A DNA stretch of 64,000 nucleotides from Cladopsammia gracilis (Eukaryota > Cnidaria > Anthozoa > Scleractinia > Dendrophylliidae). The translations under genes were made by a program, and so were the position numbers. The stretch's first letter is position 1. Each line of letters starts with the position of its first letter. The DNA lies in contig JAJGOT010000751.1 in the NCBI GenBank assembly GCA_022457155.1, positions 124,001-188,000 on the forward strand, given 5' to 3'. Below, piece by piece: positions 41,264-54,537 of this stretch. The notes beneath the pieces were generated by a model. The model saw nothing but the letters and a program-made list of their open reading frames with translations. It was not told where the DNA came from and did no database searches.

Positions 41264-44200
41264 ATGGGAAAAACCTCGAAGGATAGCAGTGATTCCAAAC
41301 GTAAAAGAAAACGGGTGGCGGTCGAATCGAGCAGCGACGATGATGAGAGTGAACAAGACTTAGAGGAGGTAGGTGAAAAATTTTTAGATCTTCAAATGAA
41401 TGTGCGCTATGGAAAATCACGGCTGAGTTTGGAATTTAAGTTGTTGTTGTTGACTGTCAGGAACTGAAGTCCCTCGCAAAGCGTTCGAGACAAGCTCAAG
41501 AGAATTCCAAGCCACAGAAGTCTGGAGACTCCGATAGCGACTTAGACTCTTCAGAGGGGAGCGATGACGAGGTAAACTAGTTATGTTTGTTTGCATTAGC
41601 AAGTGATCGAATGCATGTTACGTGACGCCTGTTTATAATGCATGCGCATGCAAAACAATCTATTCGAATCCAACAAAAGACATCATTGAGCAACCTCATT
41701 TGTTGGTGTTATGTGTTGAAACACTATGACAGTTTGTCTGCATGTCTTTGTTCATTACTATTACACTTCAAAACAATAACATTTGTGATTTAATTAACAC
41801 TGCACGTAGATGAGGGGGTTGTGGCTAAAATGCACATGTATTTAAACATGTGTCAATGAGCGTGGCTCTCCTGTGTGACCACCTCTCATAAGTAGTGTAA
41901 CAGAGACGGTTATCCATCTGCTTGTTGTTTGATCATGAAAATCCCTGTTCCAGGAAAGGCAGCAACACCATATTCGATGTGACCATGAGTAGCTATGACG
42001 GTGACGAGGTGTGCAAACTTATTGGTCTATTCATCCTCCATAAGTATGACAACAACTGCAGTGATTTGTACAGTGTACAGAGATGGTGGCCTAGCAGATT
42101 TCAATAATATGGGATCAAGAACAGCAGACAACATCAGAAAGAATTCTGACTCACTGTGAAAAATCACTATGTAATAAAAAATTTAGTGACTTTGAGAGCG
42201 GAAAAATTATTTTTTTTAATACTTGATTTTTTTGTAGTGGACAATGGATTCTGAAAATGGCAAGGGAAAAGGAAAAGCCAAAGCCAAGGAAAAGAAGAAA
42301 GGAGGAAAGAAAGCTGCTTCATCGTCTGCATCGTCATCAGAGGAAAGTGGTGAAACTTCATCTGGTGGTGAGATGATCTGTTTTTGCTGTTATTTGGTAT
42401 GATGTAGCAACAAACAAATCAAAACATGAATTGCCATGAACCTTGTTCATGCTCCTGACTTTAGGATGTCCTCAGTCCCCTATTTTCCTGTGTGTTCATT
42501 GAGATTGATCCTTGAAAGTCACGGTACATGATGCTTAAAACTGGGGAGAGTACAAAAAAATATTCACAGGTGGGGCTGGGGCTGGGAAGGAAGGTTACAT
42601 ATATCTTAATTTACACTCTTAATCGCTTGCCCTCTGAGCAGTTTTTGCACTACTCTCTCAAGATGGCAGCTAAACGATCAAACTGGACAAACACAGGAAA
42701 ATTAGGGACTGTGAACGGTCTATCCTGACTCACTCTCTCCTGGTTTTGCATTTTAAATGAGGTCATCTGGGACTGTTGAAATTGGAAGCCATCAGAAAGT
42801 GCAAGAAAATCTTAAAGAGTTATGAAAAAGAAATAACAAATTTTGTGAAATATGCAAGAGTATTGGGAGATGTATTACTTTTTTTTCTCTAAGTGAAAAC
42901 TCTTTTACGGGCCTTCTGATAGTGTGAGGAAAATGGGGCAGATTGTGCAGCAAAAGAACTGATCTGTACATGTACATAACCTTGCAGTGGACTAAGATGC
43001 CAAATAGAGGATAGTAATGATACTTCTATTGCTTCATGCAACAGAAACCAGGTGACTTTCAACATAAAGCCAGCTTTTATTGTACAGTGTACTTTTGTAT
43101 CTTTGATGATGACATGAAGGTTTTTGTTTGTATCCCAAACAGAGTCATCATCATCGTCATCTTCATCCGAGGACGAAGAGGATGAGCAATATCACGATGG
43201 CTGGGATGATAACCTTATGGGAGATGAAGCAGATAGAGAAAGACTTGAAAAAATGACAGAAAAAGAACGAGAACAAGAACTATTCAACCGTGTAGAGAAG
43301 AGAGAAGCTCTCAAAACAAGATTTGAAATTGAAAGGAAACTGCGGCTTGCTAAGAGAAAAGAAAAGAAGAAAAAACGTGAAAAGGAAAAAGCAAATCTTG
43401 AGAAAGAAGGCATAGCTCTGAGAAAAAAAGAGCGAAAGAGACATGTTGAAGAAAAGAAAGCCAAAGCATTAGATGATTTAAAGGCAAAAAGATCTGAGAA
43501 GAAGGAGAAGAAAGCTGCTGAAACTGTGGCAGAACAGAAAGAACCACAATTGAAAGCCAGTGATGTGTTTACTGATGATGAGGATGATGATGACCAAGAG
43601 GATAGCAAGTCAAGTTCAGCGGAAGGATCTTACAAAGAATCTGATGATGAGTAAGTCTGATCCTGATTTAACTTGTTAACTCCCAAGTTTGGAACAAAAA
43701 AAGCAAACAAATAATGCCATGTGAAGGTACATTGTACTGGTTGAGTGCTAATTAAATTAGGTGTCATACAAAGTCATGTAGCTATCTAAAGTGAGAAACC
43801 ATCTGAGCAATTTTTCATGAGCATTTAAAGACCATCACTCTTGAAAAATTTAAACCACAACATATATAACTTTTGACTAAGAAATCTTGTCTCCGACAAG
43901 TACAGTCAAACCTCTATTAAGCGGCCCTCTGTTAAGCTGTCACCTTATTTAGCAGTCACTTATCAAATCCCTGTAAATTGTTCCCCATATTTACTGTAAA
44001 CTTAACCTCTTTTAAGCGGTCACCTCAGTCTATTAAGGGGATGCAGTCCCCGTTTAGATTTCCCAATTGGCAAATTTTATTGTATTTCACCTCTAATAAA
44101 TGGTCACCTTGTTTTATGGTCAGGAACAGTACAGCTATTGTACTTGAGTTTGAACAGATTCTAGAACTTCACAAGTGGTACCCTTCTGAGTAATAAAATC

Positions 44201-47200
44201 ATTAGCAGAATGTGAGCTCATTTTCCTGGCTATTAAACAAATATAATGTTGTTTCAGGCAAGGTGATGACGAGCCTCTAAGAGTGAGCTCAGTCGATGAT
44301 CTGGAAAGAATAAGGATTTCAAGACACAAGATGGAAAGGTAATAATGAGAAGAATCACACCACAGGGACCAAACAAACTGTTTGTATTAACAGGGTGTCC
44401 ATGTTAAGCAAGTTATCATGAAGGAGGTAATTAATGCCTTTTATCGTTTTAAAGAAAAATACAGTGCTGTACCACATCTTATCTCCACTAAGACAACAAA
44501 AAAGAATGCTTGGACAAGAATATGCGCACTGATAAAATACCGTAGGTGTAGCTCTCTGATGTAGCATATTTGACAATTTTTTAACGCTGAGAAGTACATG
44601 AGCAAGATTTTCTGTAATGATAACTACATGTTGGTCTGGGCAGAAAAAGACTGTAAGCTGGTTAATTTTAGTGAAAATTTATGGGATTCCCAGCATTATG
44701 TTTTTCAATTTATCGTAGGAAAGAAAGAAACAAGTAAGTGAGTCTCACAGCATTCAATACAATACCTGATTTAATTATTATTTTTTTATTATTCACCTTT
44801 GATTAGATGGGTACACATGCCGTTCTTTAGCAAGATAGTAGCTGGATGTTATGTACGTGTTGGTATTGGAAGCCATGATGCAAGACCTGTTTATAGGGTA
44901 AATTATTTTTATAATAAGTATGGTAGCTACCACTAACTGTTCTGAGTATTTTCTCCAAAAGTGTCCGAGGGGTTACAGCTATCAGGGATTGAATATTTAT
45001 TCAGAGCAAACATTTTGATTTTAAAAATACATTAACAATTTGTTTGTGCCTGACCTGCCGTTTAATCATTGATTTTTTAATTAATGCCTTCTTAAAGGAA
45101 CTGAGTTTTGTCTTAAAAGAACAGTTACCAAAATAAAGATTAAAACAAGATTACCATTGCAACTTTTTATGATGGCCTCCATGCAGACATCTTCTATTTG
45201 AAAATTAGCAAAAATTGGCAGCAGCTTACATTTATGTGCCAGTGTACAGCTTTAATTGTGTATTTTTTTTTCAGGTTGCAGAGATTAAAGATGTGGTAGA
45301 AACAGCAAAAGTATACACTTTAGGAAGCACCAAGACAAATAAGGGATTAAAGCTAAAGTATGTTTCTTGAATGACTGTGATGCGCAAGCTTTTAGCCAGC
45401 AGGGTGCCCAGGAATCCATTTAGTGAAGAAATTCATGAAAATATATTGCACCTAGTAATCCTTTAAAAAACAAGAGGCTCTAAGTAGCCTATACTCATGC
45501 GCATGCGTAAGAAAGTTTTATGATATATTTTAAACATGATAAGAAGATGTCCGACATGGAGAAGAGTTACTCCTTTCATTCAGTCATCATTCCTGCAAAC
45601 CATGTTGTTTGCTATTGAATGTTTTGTAAATGAAGGTAGTGATTCTTCTAAGTGTTATATATACCAAACGTGAACATTAGTAATGTAAGTAGGGTTGTAG
45701 GAGACGCTGTCGTGACACTTCAGTAATGCTGTTTTACTGGAAGTGAGAGTAGCCGGAAGTCACTAAGCAGGAAGTTTAAATGGCAAAGCTATGATTAACA
45801 AACCGGAAGTGCACAATTTAAAATATGCGTGCAAAAATTTGCATGCCAAATCGTGACACACACACAAAAAAAAATAATAATAATAACAATAATAAAAATA
45901 ATAATAATGAAAAAGAAAAATGGAGGGCATTTTTTAACTCATTGCATTTTGCGCATGAGTAATAATGATGGGAAATACCTGCAGGATGCCCACTTTTCAA
46001 TTTCTGGATAAAAACCTGATGAGGTGATCACAAATATCCATTCTTTCCTGTTCTGTATTGTGGTAGTGTGTTTGCATTTTGTGTGAATGTCATAGTTTCA
46101 CACTTATATGCTGCCACCATTCTAGTTTCAAGGTTTTAGCAGTTTGGAAAAGCTTAATTATCTTTTGTTTCTATTTTAAGACATGGTGATCAGGAAAGAG
46201 TGTTTAGACTGGAGTTTGTGTCAAACCAGAGATTTGCAGAAACTGAATTTATTAGATGGAAAGAAGAGGTATATTGATAACTGTTTAGTTAAATATGATG
46301 TTTATAAGAGACCAATGAAAACTTTACCCATGATTTGCTCCTGTCTGGACTCATTGCTCGAACAGTAAAGGGACGCTGTCTTACTGAAATAACAAAAGTT
46401 TGATTACTTTATTTTCATGTTATGTTGCCAAATGCACCAAATACAAAAGATTTTATAGTGAAAAACAGAAGTACCAGTTTGGAGAAAAAGTGCAGAATTG
46501 AAAGGATGAAAGTGGATTACAGTTTATCAGTCAAATTTGATTTCATGACAGGAGGTCAAGAAATCAAACTTGCCATTCTGGTGGAATTGTGAGTTTTCTT
46601 AGCCGTTACTTTCTCTCTTTAAAGTTAAGTTTCTTTGTGTTCATCACTTGTGGTGATTTTGTCTTCTTATTTCAAGATACTAAAGTAAGCTTAAACCACG
46701 CTCCTGGCCATAATCATGAAAACACCACATTTCAGCCGGGACAGTTCATCTTTAATCTAGAGGTTGTGGATTTGAATACCACCAATTTTCATTGCCTTAT
46801 GTGGTCCACATTTCCTTACTACGGTCAAAGCTCTCTGAACAGACACTCTTAATAAGCGGACAGCTCAACTTAGGCCACCTTTACAAAACCATGTTTGAAC
46901 TCTAGCTCATACAAACACATTCCTGTAAGCAGCTAGATCTGTAGGCCAGTTGCGGATACTTTTTCATCACATATTGTTCTATTTTGATTACTGTCAATAA
47001 ATTGTTGTTTTTGTTGTTGTTTTTCTGCTTGCCAAGGGTGTCCATTTATGGGAACTTCGACTGTACACAGGTGTAACTGATGCTCAGTATGAAATTTATG
47101 GGTTTGCAAACATTAGTTTATACCGATTTGTTTGTAGTGTCAGGCTCATGACATTCCTCTACCAACTCTGAATGAAGTGGATAATAGAGCCAAACAGTTT

Positions 47201-50200
47201 AATGAAGCACGGTATTACTCATATAATGAAGAGGACGTGGACAAGGTGTGTAACTTGAGTCACATTTTATTTTTACTGTACAGAGGTTAACATAACATAT
47301 TAAATACAAGCCATTTATAACATTGATTTTTGAAAAGAAATCCAAAAGCTGATGCTATAAATGGTACACATGTAGCTCTTTGTCAGAGTGATGTGCAAGT
47401 AAAATTAATCTGTGATTCGCTCTGAGGAAGGGTGAGCACTCGAAACATCAGCTTTGAATCTCTTTACGGTGGTCAATTTACCTTATCAGCTCAGTCGATA
47501 AAACCAACTTTTCATGTTTCACTCCCCAACCGACGCAACACTACAGTTTCTTTAAAGACTTATTCTTTTATTCACTTATCTTATCACGTGATTATGCTTG
47601 TGTATTAGACTGATATGAATCCTTCTTTGTTACCGTACAGATTGTAGCAGAGAAGCAGAAGTTTAGAAAAACACCTTACAACTATGCTCAGAAGAAAAAC
47701 AACTTAATGCGATCAAAGGTTTGTTGATGAATTATGGACAGAATAGAATTTTCATTAGATACTGTGCATATGGTTATGCTGATTTTTGTCAGTTGAAAAT
47801 TAAATTATGCATGGCAAAGCTGTGAAAACAAGGAGCAATGCAATTGTTATTGTTAATTGTCCTTCTACAGTAAGAATACATGTATGAGCAGTGAGTCATC
47901 AGCAGATGTTGTTAAAAATCAATCCAGCTGTGAAGAAGTAAACAAGTTGTTATTACCGTTATTTTTAGGAAATAGCAGAACAAACTGGAAATTTAGATGA
48001 AGCAGAAAAACTGCGCAGTGAGCTTGAAGAATTGGAAGAGAAAGCCTCACAGCTTGACAAAGTTCGGTCAAAGAATCTGAGTGCTATCAGGTAACTGTTG
48101 TGATTTCAGTTTGTTTTTAGTTTGATTTTTTTTTAAACCAGTTTGAATTTTATTGTCCTTTGTCACAGACTCATTGCCATTATCTGGAACATAGGAAAAC
48201 AAAAATTAAACTGGTTTGTAAATTTTCAAACTGAAAATAATTTAGACTACACTTGAACTCTGATTGGCATTAATTTTTGGGTTCTTGTTTGATGTGGGTG
48301 ATGTGACAGCGTAACTAGCATGACCAGAAGTTAAGGGCTCCCTGCTATCTACAAGAAGGCTTGAAATCCTATTTTTTGTTTGCAGTTACATCAATGAGAG
48401 AAACAGGAAACGGAACATTGTAGAAGCAGAGAAAGCAGCCGCAGTATGTATTTATTTTTTTCTTTTTCATTTTTGTTTGATGTTCTGAATCAGTTGGTGG
48501 AAGAAGAAGCCTTTGAACATCTAAGTAGATACTTGGCCACACAGTACCCCATTGTCGCTTTTACTGTTGTAATTGGAGGAGACTTCACCGTATTTTTATT
48601 TGTCTGGAACTTCAGCTGAAAAGGTCACTTTATGGGTCTCCTCACCTGAATATAAAGGCAAAATTTTTCAGTCATTTGACATCAACAGTTCAACACAGAA
48701 AGGAAGATGAGCATCATCGCAAGGCACCTTTCCTTTCCGCGAACCTCTTTATGAAATCGTGTTTGGAACTTTTTGCAGTTAAATACTCTTTAAGTGACTA
48801 TCTCCTGAAAGAAACATTTTTCTTGGTCCAATGGTTGCTGCTTTCCAGGGAGTCGACTGTACTTGTTGAACCAAAGAAAAATTGATCCTTTCGTCTTGCT
48901 ACTGAGATAGCCAGTCCTTGTTCTGTAAAGTCTTAAATCCTGAAGTTTCAAGTTATTTTTTATTAGGAAGAAATGAGCGAAGAACAGAAAGCGGACCCAT
49001 TCACAAGACGAAAAACACTCCCTCAGCTAGTGTCTATGGTATGTACAGGCACTGCTGATACTGCTCGTCATAAGAGATAAGACAGCATTAGTCAGGAGTG
49101 AGAGTCCTTGGGCCAGTTGCATAAAACTTAACGTCGGACGTAACTGCTAACGTCTGACGTTAAAATAGTAACTTTGACTGGGCTGAACGTCTGACGTTAG
49201 CTGTTACGTTTGGCGGTTACGTTTTATGCAACTCGCCCCTTGTCACTCCACATGATCCATCTTCAGCTATTTTCAGATTTATTCTACTTGTGTCGTATAG
49301 TAACACTGTAATTTTCATGCAGTTTTGATCCACTTAGTTTAGGAAGGTCAATCCCAGATTATTTCATGTCGCAGTTGTTTTGAATAAATGTTACAGAAGC
49401 AGATCGTACATTAGATCATCATCAGCGGTCAAGAGCGGCGACAAAGTTGGCCGTACATGTAAGCTTCCTCCATTTTTTTTTTGTTAACAATAAGGAGCTT
49501 AACAACCACGGCGGTGACGGAAGCGTCGGAGGAAAAAACAATGCCCGTGCACGTCTGTTTTGCATTTTGTTGCATTTCTTTGCCGTTCCCTGCAAAACAA
49601 CAACAACAAAGTCAAATAAGTAAATTGTAGGTTTTGTGGAGAATGTGAATACACGACGGTCAATTTTCCTTTCTCTATATGTACTTGAAAGCCGTCCCTA
49701 CGAATTCAGTTCCTGGACAATTCAGTCATTCGACAAATTAAACTAACTGGAACAATTGTAAAGTAGTTTAAAAGAACGCAAATTCGTTTTCTAGGTGACA
49801 TTTTCCTTGGCGGTGGAGCATTCTCGAAGATCCAATTCTGGATCTTTGTCAAATTTTCGGGCGACGATTACTATGGGTTGGGAGGTTTAGAGTATATAGT
49901 GTTAATCGGCTCTTCAGGGTCTAATCACGGAATAGACACCACGTGGAAAAGGAAAATTGTTTTGTTTCATGTCATGTTTGTTGTTTATAATTGTTTAAAG
50001 GTGAAAAATGCTCCAAGCCCTGTAACAAGAGTAGAAGAAAATGAAGAGAATATCGAGCTGGGTCTGGGAGCATCTCCTGGCCCTGAACTAACCAGTACTG
50101 ATGGGGTAAGTTTACGGTCTGTTCACCTGTTGATTCCTGTTAGGAAAGGTTATCATTTGCAGCATTTCAACGTATCAACATCATCGGTACAATTCACACA

Positions 50201-51713
50201 ATAAATGGCAAAGATACGCATTTAGTCACGTTTTCCCCTAAACAAGTCATGTTTTCGTTTCAGGCCTCTACGTCAAGTCAACCAATGGAGACAGCTGTTA
50301 GTGATGTTATATTGTTTTTAGCATAAAAGTAACTTTAATCAGTGCCAGATCAATAATTGGTCTTCTCCAGGCGCTCAGAGGGTTCAATGCTGGGAGGCCG
50401 TAAATAGCGGGTTGGGGTACTTTTATGGAACACTCCTGGTGACTTTTTGTAACAGAGAGCGGATATACTGCTAGATGTTCCTTTCGCGCGAGATTACTCA
50501 CTCATCTATTCAGAAAGGGACTGCACTATCTCCATCGCAGTCAAATTTCTGCGCATGCGTCAAAAAAGCCGGTCAGTCTCAACATACTTCGCTCTGGAAA
50601 TGCTTGAAACGTTTTTAACAAAAACACAGACCCAGGAAAAAGTTATGAGCTTTGAGCTCTCAAAGTGAAAAGCTTATCTTTGACGGACTTTTCGTATTAA
50701 TTTTTTTTTACGTATTTCTGTCGTTCTCGACATTTTTTTCGTAACACCGGTTGTTGCAATGCGCATGCTCACACTTTGACCGCGGTTAATGCACTACTAG
50801 TCTGAAAGCGGTGCTTAGCACCAACCACGGCACGCGATCTTGTTCGTTCAATGTGGTTTTTACTTGTTTAATCTCCACACCTTCAGAAGTTTTCGTCCTT
50901 TACGGAATCTCGTCTTTTTCCTGCACAGGTCCCGGATGCAGGAGCGCTGTTGACCACGCCCTTAGCCGAACAGGGAGCACACGCCCTTGAAAGGAAACCG
51001 TCACAGTCTGAAGATCTTTTCTCAGCTCATAATTTCGACATTACTATTAACCTCGACATGCCCGCCCCTGGAACAGGTAACACGCTGTTTTAATGTGAAA
51101 CCCGGTATTGACCCTTCAACTCCCAAGAGTACCAAAACTTTAAACTTCAAGAAAAATCCCAAATTTCGTTTTGTAAAATATTGAAAAAGAAATGATACCA
51201 TGCAAAAGTACTGCTGAAGAGGTTTCATTTGAATGGTCACACCATAGGATTTCGTCATCAGACTCAAAAGTTAGAACTACACCGCACGTTTTTACATCAC
51301 ATTTTTAATAACATACTCCACAAGTCTACATAATTGACTCTGGGAGTGAAACGGGGGGCGTATTAGAAGGAGGTTGTTAAATCGAAGCATTACGATAATA
51401 GGACATTTGCACGATGGCGTCATTTGACTACAACTACCAGAATTCATTTCGTTTATTCTTTCTTATTTAAATTTTGTAATCCCAGTGCGGTTTAAATAAC
51501 AACAGCCCTAATTTGCACTACAAAAGAAAAAACTGAAGGATTCTGGTATTTGTAGTCATATGACGTCATCGTGCAAATGGCCTATTGAGTCTTCTATCAA
51601 CAGAATCTCGTCCAGTGGTAGCGACTCCACGACCTTCGAATACGGAGAGGGACGGGGCACCAAGAAGATCACTAAACCTTGAAGATTACAAGAAACGAAG
51701 AGGATTGATTTAA
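41264..51713 (+). CDS. rtf1: RNA polymerase-associated protein RTF1, 17 exons
   Basis: Rtf1 links the Paf1 complex to elongating RNA polymerase II; its Plus3 domain binds phosphorylated Spt5 and its HMD promotes H2B ubiquitination. Exons: 41264-41368, 41461-41571, 42238-42367, 43143-43650, 44258-44338, 44807-44897, 45275-45357, 46181-46268, 47138-47245, 47641-47718, 47969-48090, 48386-48443, 48967-49038, 50001-50105, 50264-50296, 50929-51076, 51604-51713. All splice sites are GT/AG and phases close to a 676-residue protein (human 710). The N-terminal third is acidic/Ser-rich, then a Lys/Glu helix. The Plus3 domain runs from about 287 to 400 with [20 protein letters not shown] and [21 protein letters not shown] coiled coil follows ([16 protein letters not shown]), and the end is [14 protein letters not shown], as in the human protein. 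The start at 41264 gives MGKTSKDSS, acidic soon after. Confidence 0.96.
43901..44125. repeat. Partial MITE of the CAGTCAAACC family
   Basis: Starts TACAGTCAAACCTCTATTAA and repeats 'aagcggtcacc' units; the other end is missing. In rtf1 intron 4. A further trace lies at about 46825-46870. Confidence 0.65.
47400..47560 (+). mobile_element. PLE 3' end in rtf1 intron 9
   Basis: Hammerhead at 47422-47449 followed by ctttacggtggtcaatttac, tatcagctcagtcgataaaa and a T/C-rich part, a 3' terminal layout I associate with PLEs in several animals. No coding part. Confidence 0.7.
47422..47449 (+). ncRNA. Hammerhead ribozyme motif of the PLE at 47.4 kb
   Basis: GCT, CTGAGGA, stem II GGGT/ACTC, GAAAC, ATC, AGC. 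The core fits, cleavage would be after AUC, and stem I GCT/AGC pairs. The GAAAC/ATC pairing is weaker than in the other copies. Confidence 0.65.
49110..49239. repeat. Foldback repeat (130 bp)
   Basis: GGGCCAGTTGCATAAAAC and its near complement at the ends, with aacgtctgacgtta blocks inside. MITE-like; in rtf1 intron 13. Confidence 0.75.
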
Positions 51714-52235
51714 TTTAACAAGCTGAACTGCGTGCGAGCGATTACGACAACTGGCCTGACTTCACAATATGTTGCAAGTTGTCTCCCGGATAAAAATGTG
51801 ACTTTTCTCGTTACGCTGTAGTTATTCAGTTCGTCAATTATTAAACAACGAGCTGATTAGAGAGGCTTAGGTTAATGTTCCCGTTTGAAGAAGAAATGAA
51901 AGTTACATTCTTCACTGTTCCTGTAAAAGCAGTGACTTCAACTGTTTTATTGTTGTTGTTGTTGTTGTCAAAGCAACAGTAAGGAATCTTTTAAACCGTT
52001 TATTTCAAGATCACAAGTGAGAACTGACTGGTAAGTTATAATAAACAGCACCACAGGAAAGTCCCGCTCGTGAACTTTCGTCTGGATGGTCACACTTTAG
52101 GATTTCATCCACAGACTCAAAAGTTAGAACCACCTTGTACAGTATAATAAACAATCACCACAGGAAAGTACTGCTCATGAACTTTAGTCTGAATGGTCAC
52201 ACTGTAGGATTTCATCCACAGACTCGAAAGTTAAT
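51229..52235 (+). repeat. Dispersed repeat 'gaatggtcacac...ggatttc' (three copies)
   Basis: The roughly 50-base motif gaatggtcacacnntaggat, ttcatccacagactcaaaag, ttagaac occurs near 51232-51284, 52085-52132 and 52190-52235, around the last rtf1 exon. Nature unknown. Confidence 0.6.
51399..51586. repeat. Foldback MITE (188 bp)
   Basis: AGGACATTTGCACGATGGCG and its variant complement at the ends, with cagaattc/gattctgg paired inside. It ends about 18 bases before the last rtf1 exon, and may therefore overlap the branch-point region. Confidence 0.7.
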
Positions 52236-52743
52236 TGAATTGCGGTTTAACTACAGCTGTTGTCTCTTAACTTATTAATATTAACCTCGTGATGGGACAA
52301 ATCTTTCCGAGATTGCTGCAAACGTCACCGCACCGTGTCTTTGCTTTTCACTTCAAGTTGTAAGAACCACTCCTTGGTTCTTGTAAAATGTTTTAGAAAG
52401 AGTCAATGCATGAAGTTTAATCTGTGGATTCTTGGCATGTTTTAAAACTAACTGTATGAAGCTAATTGTCTCTCTGAAGATTATAAGTCTGCAATGATGT
52501 ATCCTAGGTACTTGGTGTATATCCCTGATCATAACGTATGGTACTTCATGTATCCCTTATTGTAATGTATTTAGATATATTGCAGTGTAATTTAGGGTCG
52601 GATTACAGTATCTAGGGTTGAAGCACTGATTTTAGTATTTAGGTTTAAGCACTGATTGCAGTATTTCCAGTGTATCGAAAGGGTTAGTTCTTATATATGG
52701 TCTGGGCATATTATCTTATATCCCTAAAAATTACAATTTCCGG

Positions 52744-52820
52744 CAGCTAGTCCTCGGTGGTGTAGTGGATAGTGTGCATGGAGCAGATCATACGGGCCGG
52801 GTTCGATTCCCTATTCTGCT
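52744..52820 (+). repeat. tRNA-like sequence
   Basis: A box TGGTGTAGTGG and B box GGTTCGATTCC at tRNA spacing, followed by TTTTT. The T stem does not pair. Probable SINE or pseudogene. Confidence 0.5.
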
Positions 52821-52864
52821 GTTTTTATCTTCTTTTTCTACTGAAATAAAAACTAAGTGTTTAA

Positions 52865-53583
52865 GGTTACAGTGTACCTTCGGGGGTGTCTCCAGTATTA
52901 CCGCTCTAGTGTCTTAAGATTACACTTAACATACCTAAACCCAGGTATCAAATTAAAGCTTATAGAGCTGGCTATCTAAATACGGAAACCATTTGGTAAT
53001 AAATTGAATTGTCGAATTTTTTACGACGTCTAAATTCGAACGTCCAAATCAGCTTTAAAACGCTATAACTCAAAGCGATTATTGTATTTTGCTAATTTGA
53101 TTTGTTCTCGGATTTCCGAACACGAAGCGCTAAAAAAACGTGTCGGCGATTTCCCATATTCAATTGCAGTGAAAAGTTACAGAATATTTTCGAAAAAGGG
53201 AGAAAAAAATTGGAATGATCGCACGGAAATGGCTCTTGACGAAAAAGTTTTCGGAAATAAGAAATTCGCCGACACGTTTTTGTTGATTATATTTTAGCCT
53301 AGCTTCTGTCCAAATTTGAGGAAAATCGAACAAATTCCCTTTGAGTTGTAGCTGTTTAAAGTGTCCTCAACAAGCGAAAAATAAACTTTGAGAAAACGGC
53401 GCTTAAAAAAACATATCGCTTCATAAACAAACTCCGCCCACAAAAGTTATACTGTCATTTCTCCGTCAATTTTCACAATTTTTCGATAATTGTTTTTTTG
53501 GATGAAAGTTCATTCTGTAAACTTTATTTTGACGCCAAAAAAAAATTTTCGATAAATTTTCGATCTGAAGGTACACTGTAACC
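52865..53583 (-). mobile_element. TTAA-flanked MITE, GGTTACAGTG family, copy 2 (719 bp)
   Basis: Same element as 4446-5143 in the opposite direction; ends GGTTACAGTGTACC and complement, TTAA outside both (52861-52864, 53584-53587). About 20 bases longer than copy 1. Confidence 0.85.
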
Positions 53584-53587
53584 TTAA

Positions 53588-54330
53588 ATACAAAATAATA
53601 AGGGATACACCAAGTACATACCTGATGTATAGCTGAACGCTGCTGGTTGACATTGACCAGGTCACTGTGTGATTTTGTGGTTGGTGAAAGAGGCTTCCAA
53701 TTCCTGGAAATCACAACTCTATAAGCGAAGCAACCTCGTTTCAATCTTCTTTTAGGTGGGAAGGGTATGGAGATGAAAGACACTGGAAACACGGTTATAA
53801 GCGAGCTTGTTTATTAGTCATAATTATGTTTTGTATCCTTCAAGTGTTTTAAAGAGTGATGTGTGTCTTCTTAAACTTGAAATCTTGTACTCAGTTGTAT
53901 ATAAAACTTGAATATAGAGGACCGTATGTCGTTATTTTGTTTTTACCTGTCAGTCAATTCATAGCGTGATCACTCTCCTTTTTTTTTTTTTTTTTTTTTT
54001 TGATCACTCTCCTGGTATTTGTCTTTTTCGCCGAAAAAGACGAATTCCCCACTATTCGGGAAAATGTAGCAGTCAAATGTAACTTTAATCAAATTCCTCT
54101 CAATTTGGAAACAATCTCGAGTCAAATGCCCAGAGAGGGATGATCTGTCTTGAAATTGACTGATGCAATATGCTGCTTAAAACTCCAAACGTGTTGTACA
54201 TTTGCTAGCAATCTTGTTATGCGAGCTTCCTCTCTTTCTGGAAATAAAAATCAAATTTTTACATTGAGTTGACAACACTTATACTTGGAAAACTGAGTGA
54301 CGGGTACCGACCTGAAACTCTGGTAAACTT
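53588..54330. other. Intergenic, nothing recognised
   Basis: Contains a poly-T run of about 25 at about 53977-54001 between two copies of gatcactctcct; no coding frame with motifs. Confidence 0.45.
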
Positions 54331-54537
54331 TGTTGCGGAAACATTGTTGGGACGCAAATGTTTGCCAGTTTAGCCGCGCAATTTACATTTGTTGTGGACG
54401 CAAAACTTGCTTCCCAGACGCAAGGAAATGTTATTAAATCGAGTCAAAAACATTCCTGCTACCCGGACGCAAATTTTGCTTCCGAAACAAGTGTTTCTCA
54501 GTTTAGCCACATTAGAAGAAACAATGTTTCCGCAACA
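54331..54537. repeat. Foldback MITE (207 bp)
   Basis: TGTTGCGGAAACATTGTT at the left and its complement at the right; inside, 'gacgcaaa' motifs recur. Confidence 0.7.

Noticed and set aside
43192..43608. 138-codon Ser/Phe-rich minus-strand ORF
   Set aside because: Antisense shadow of the Lys/Glu/Ser-rich fourth exon of rtf1.
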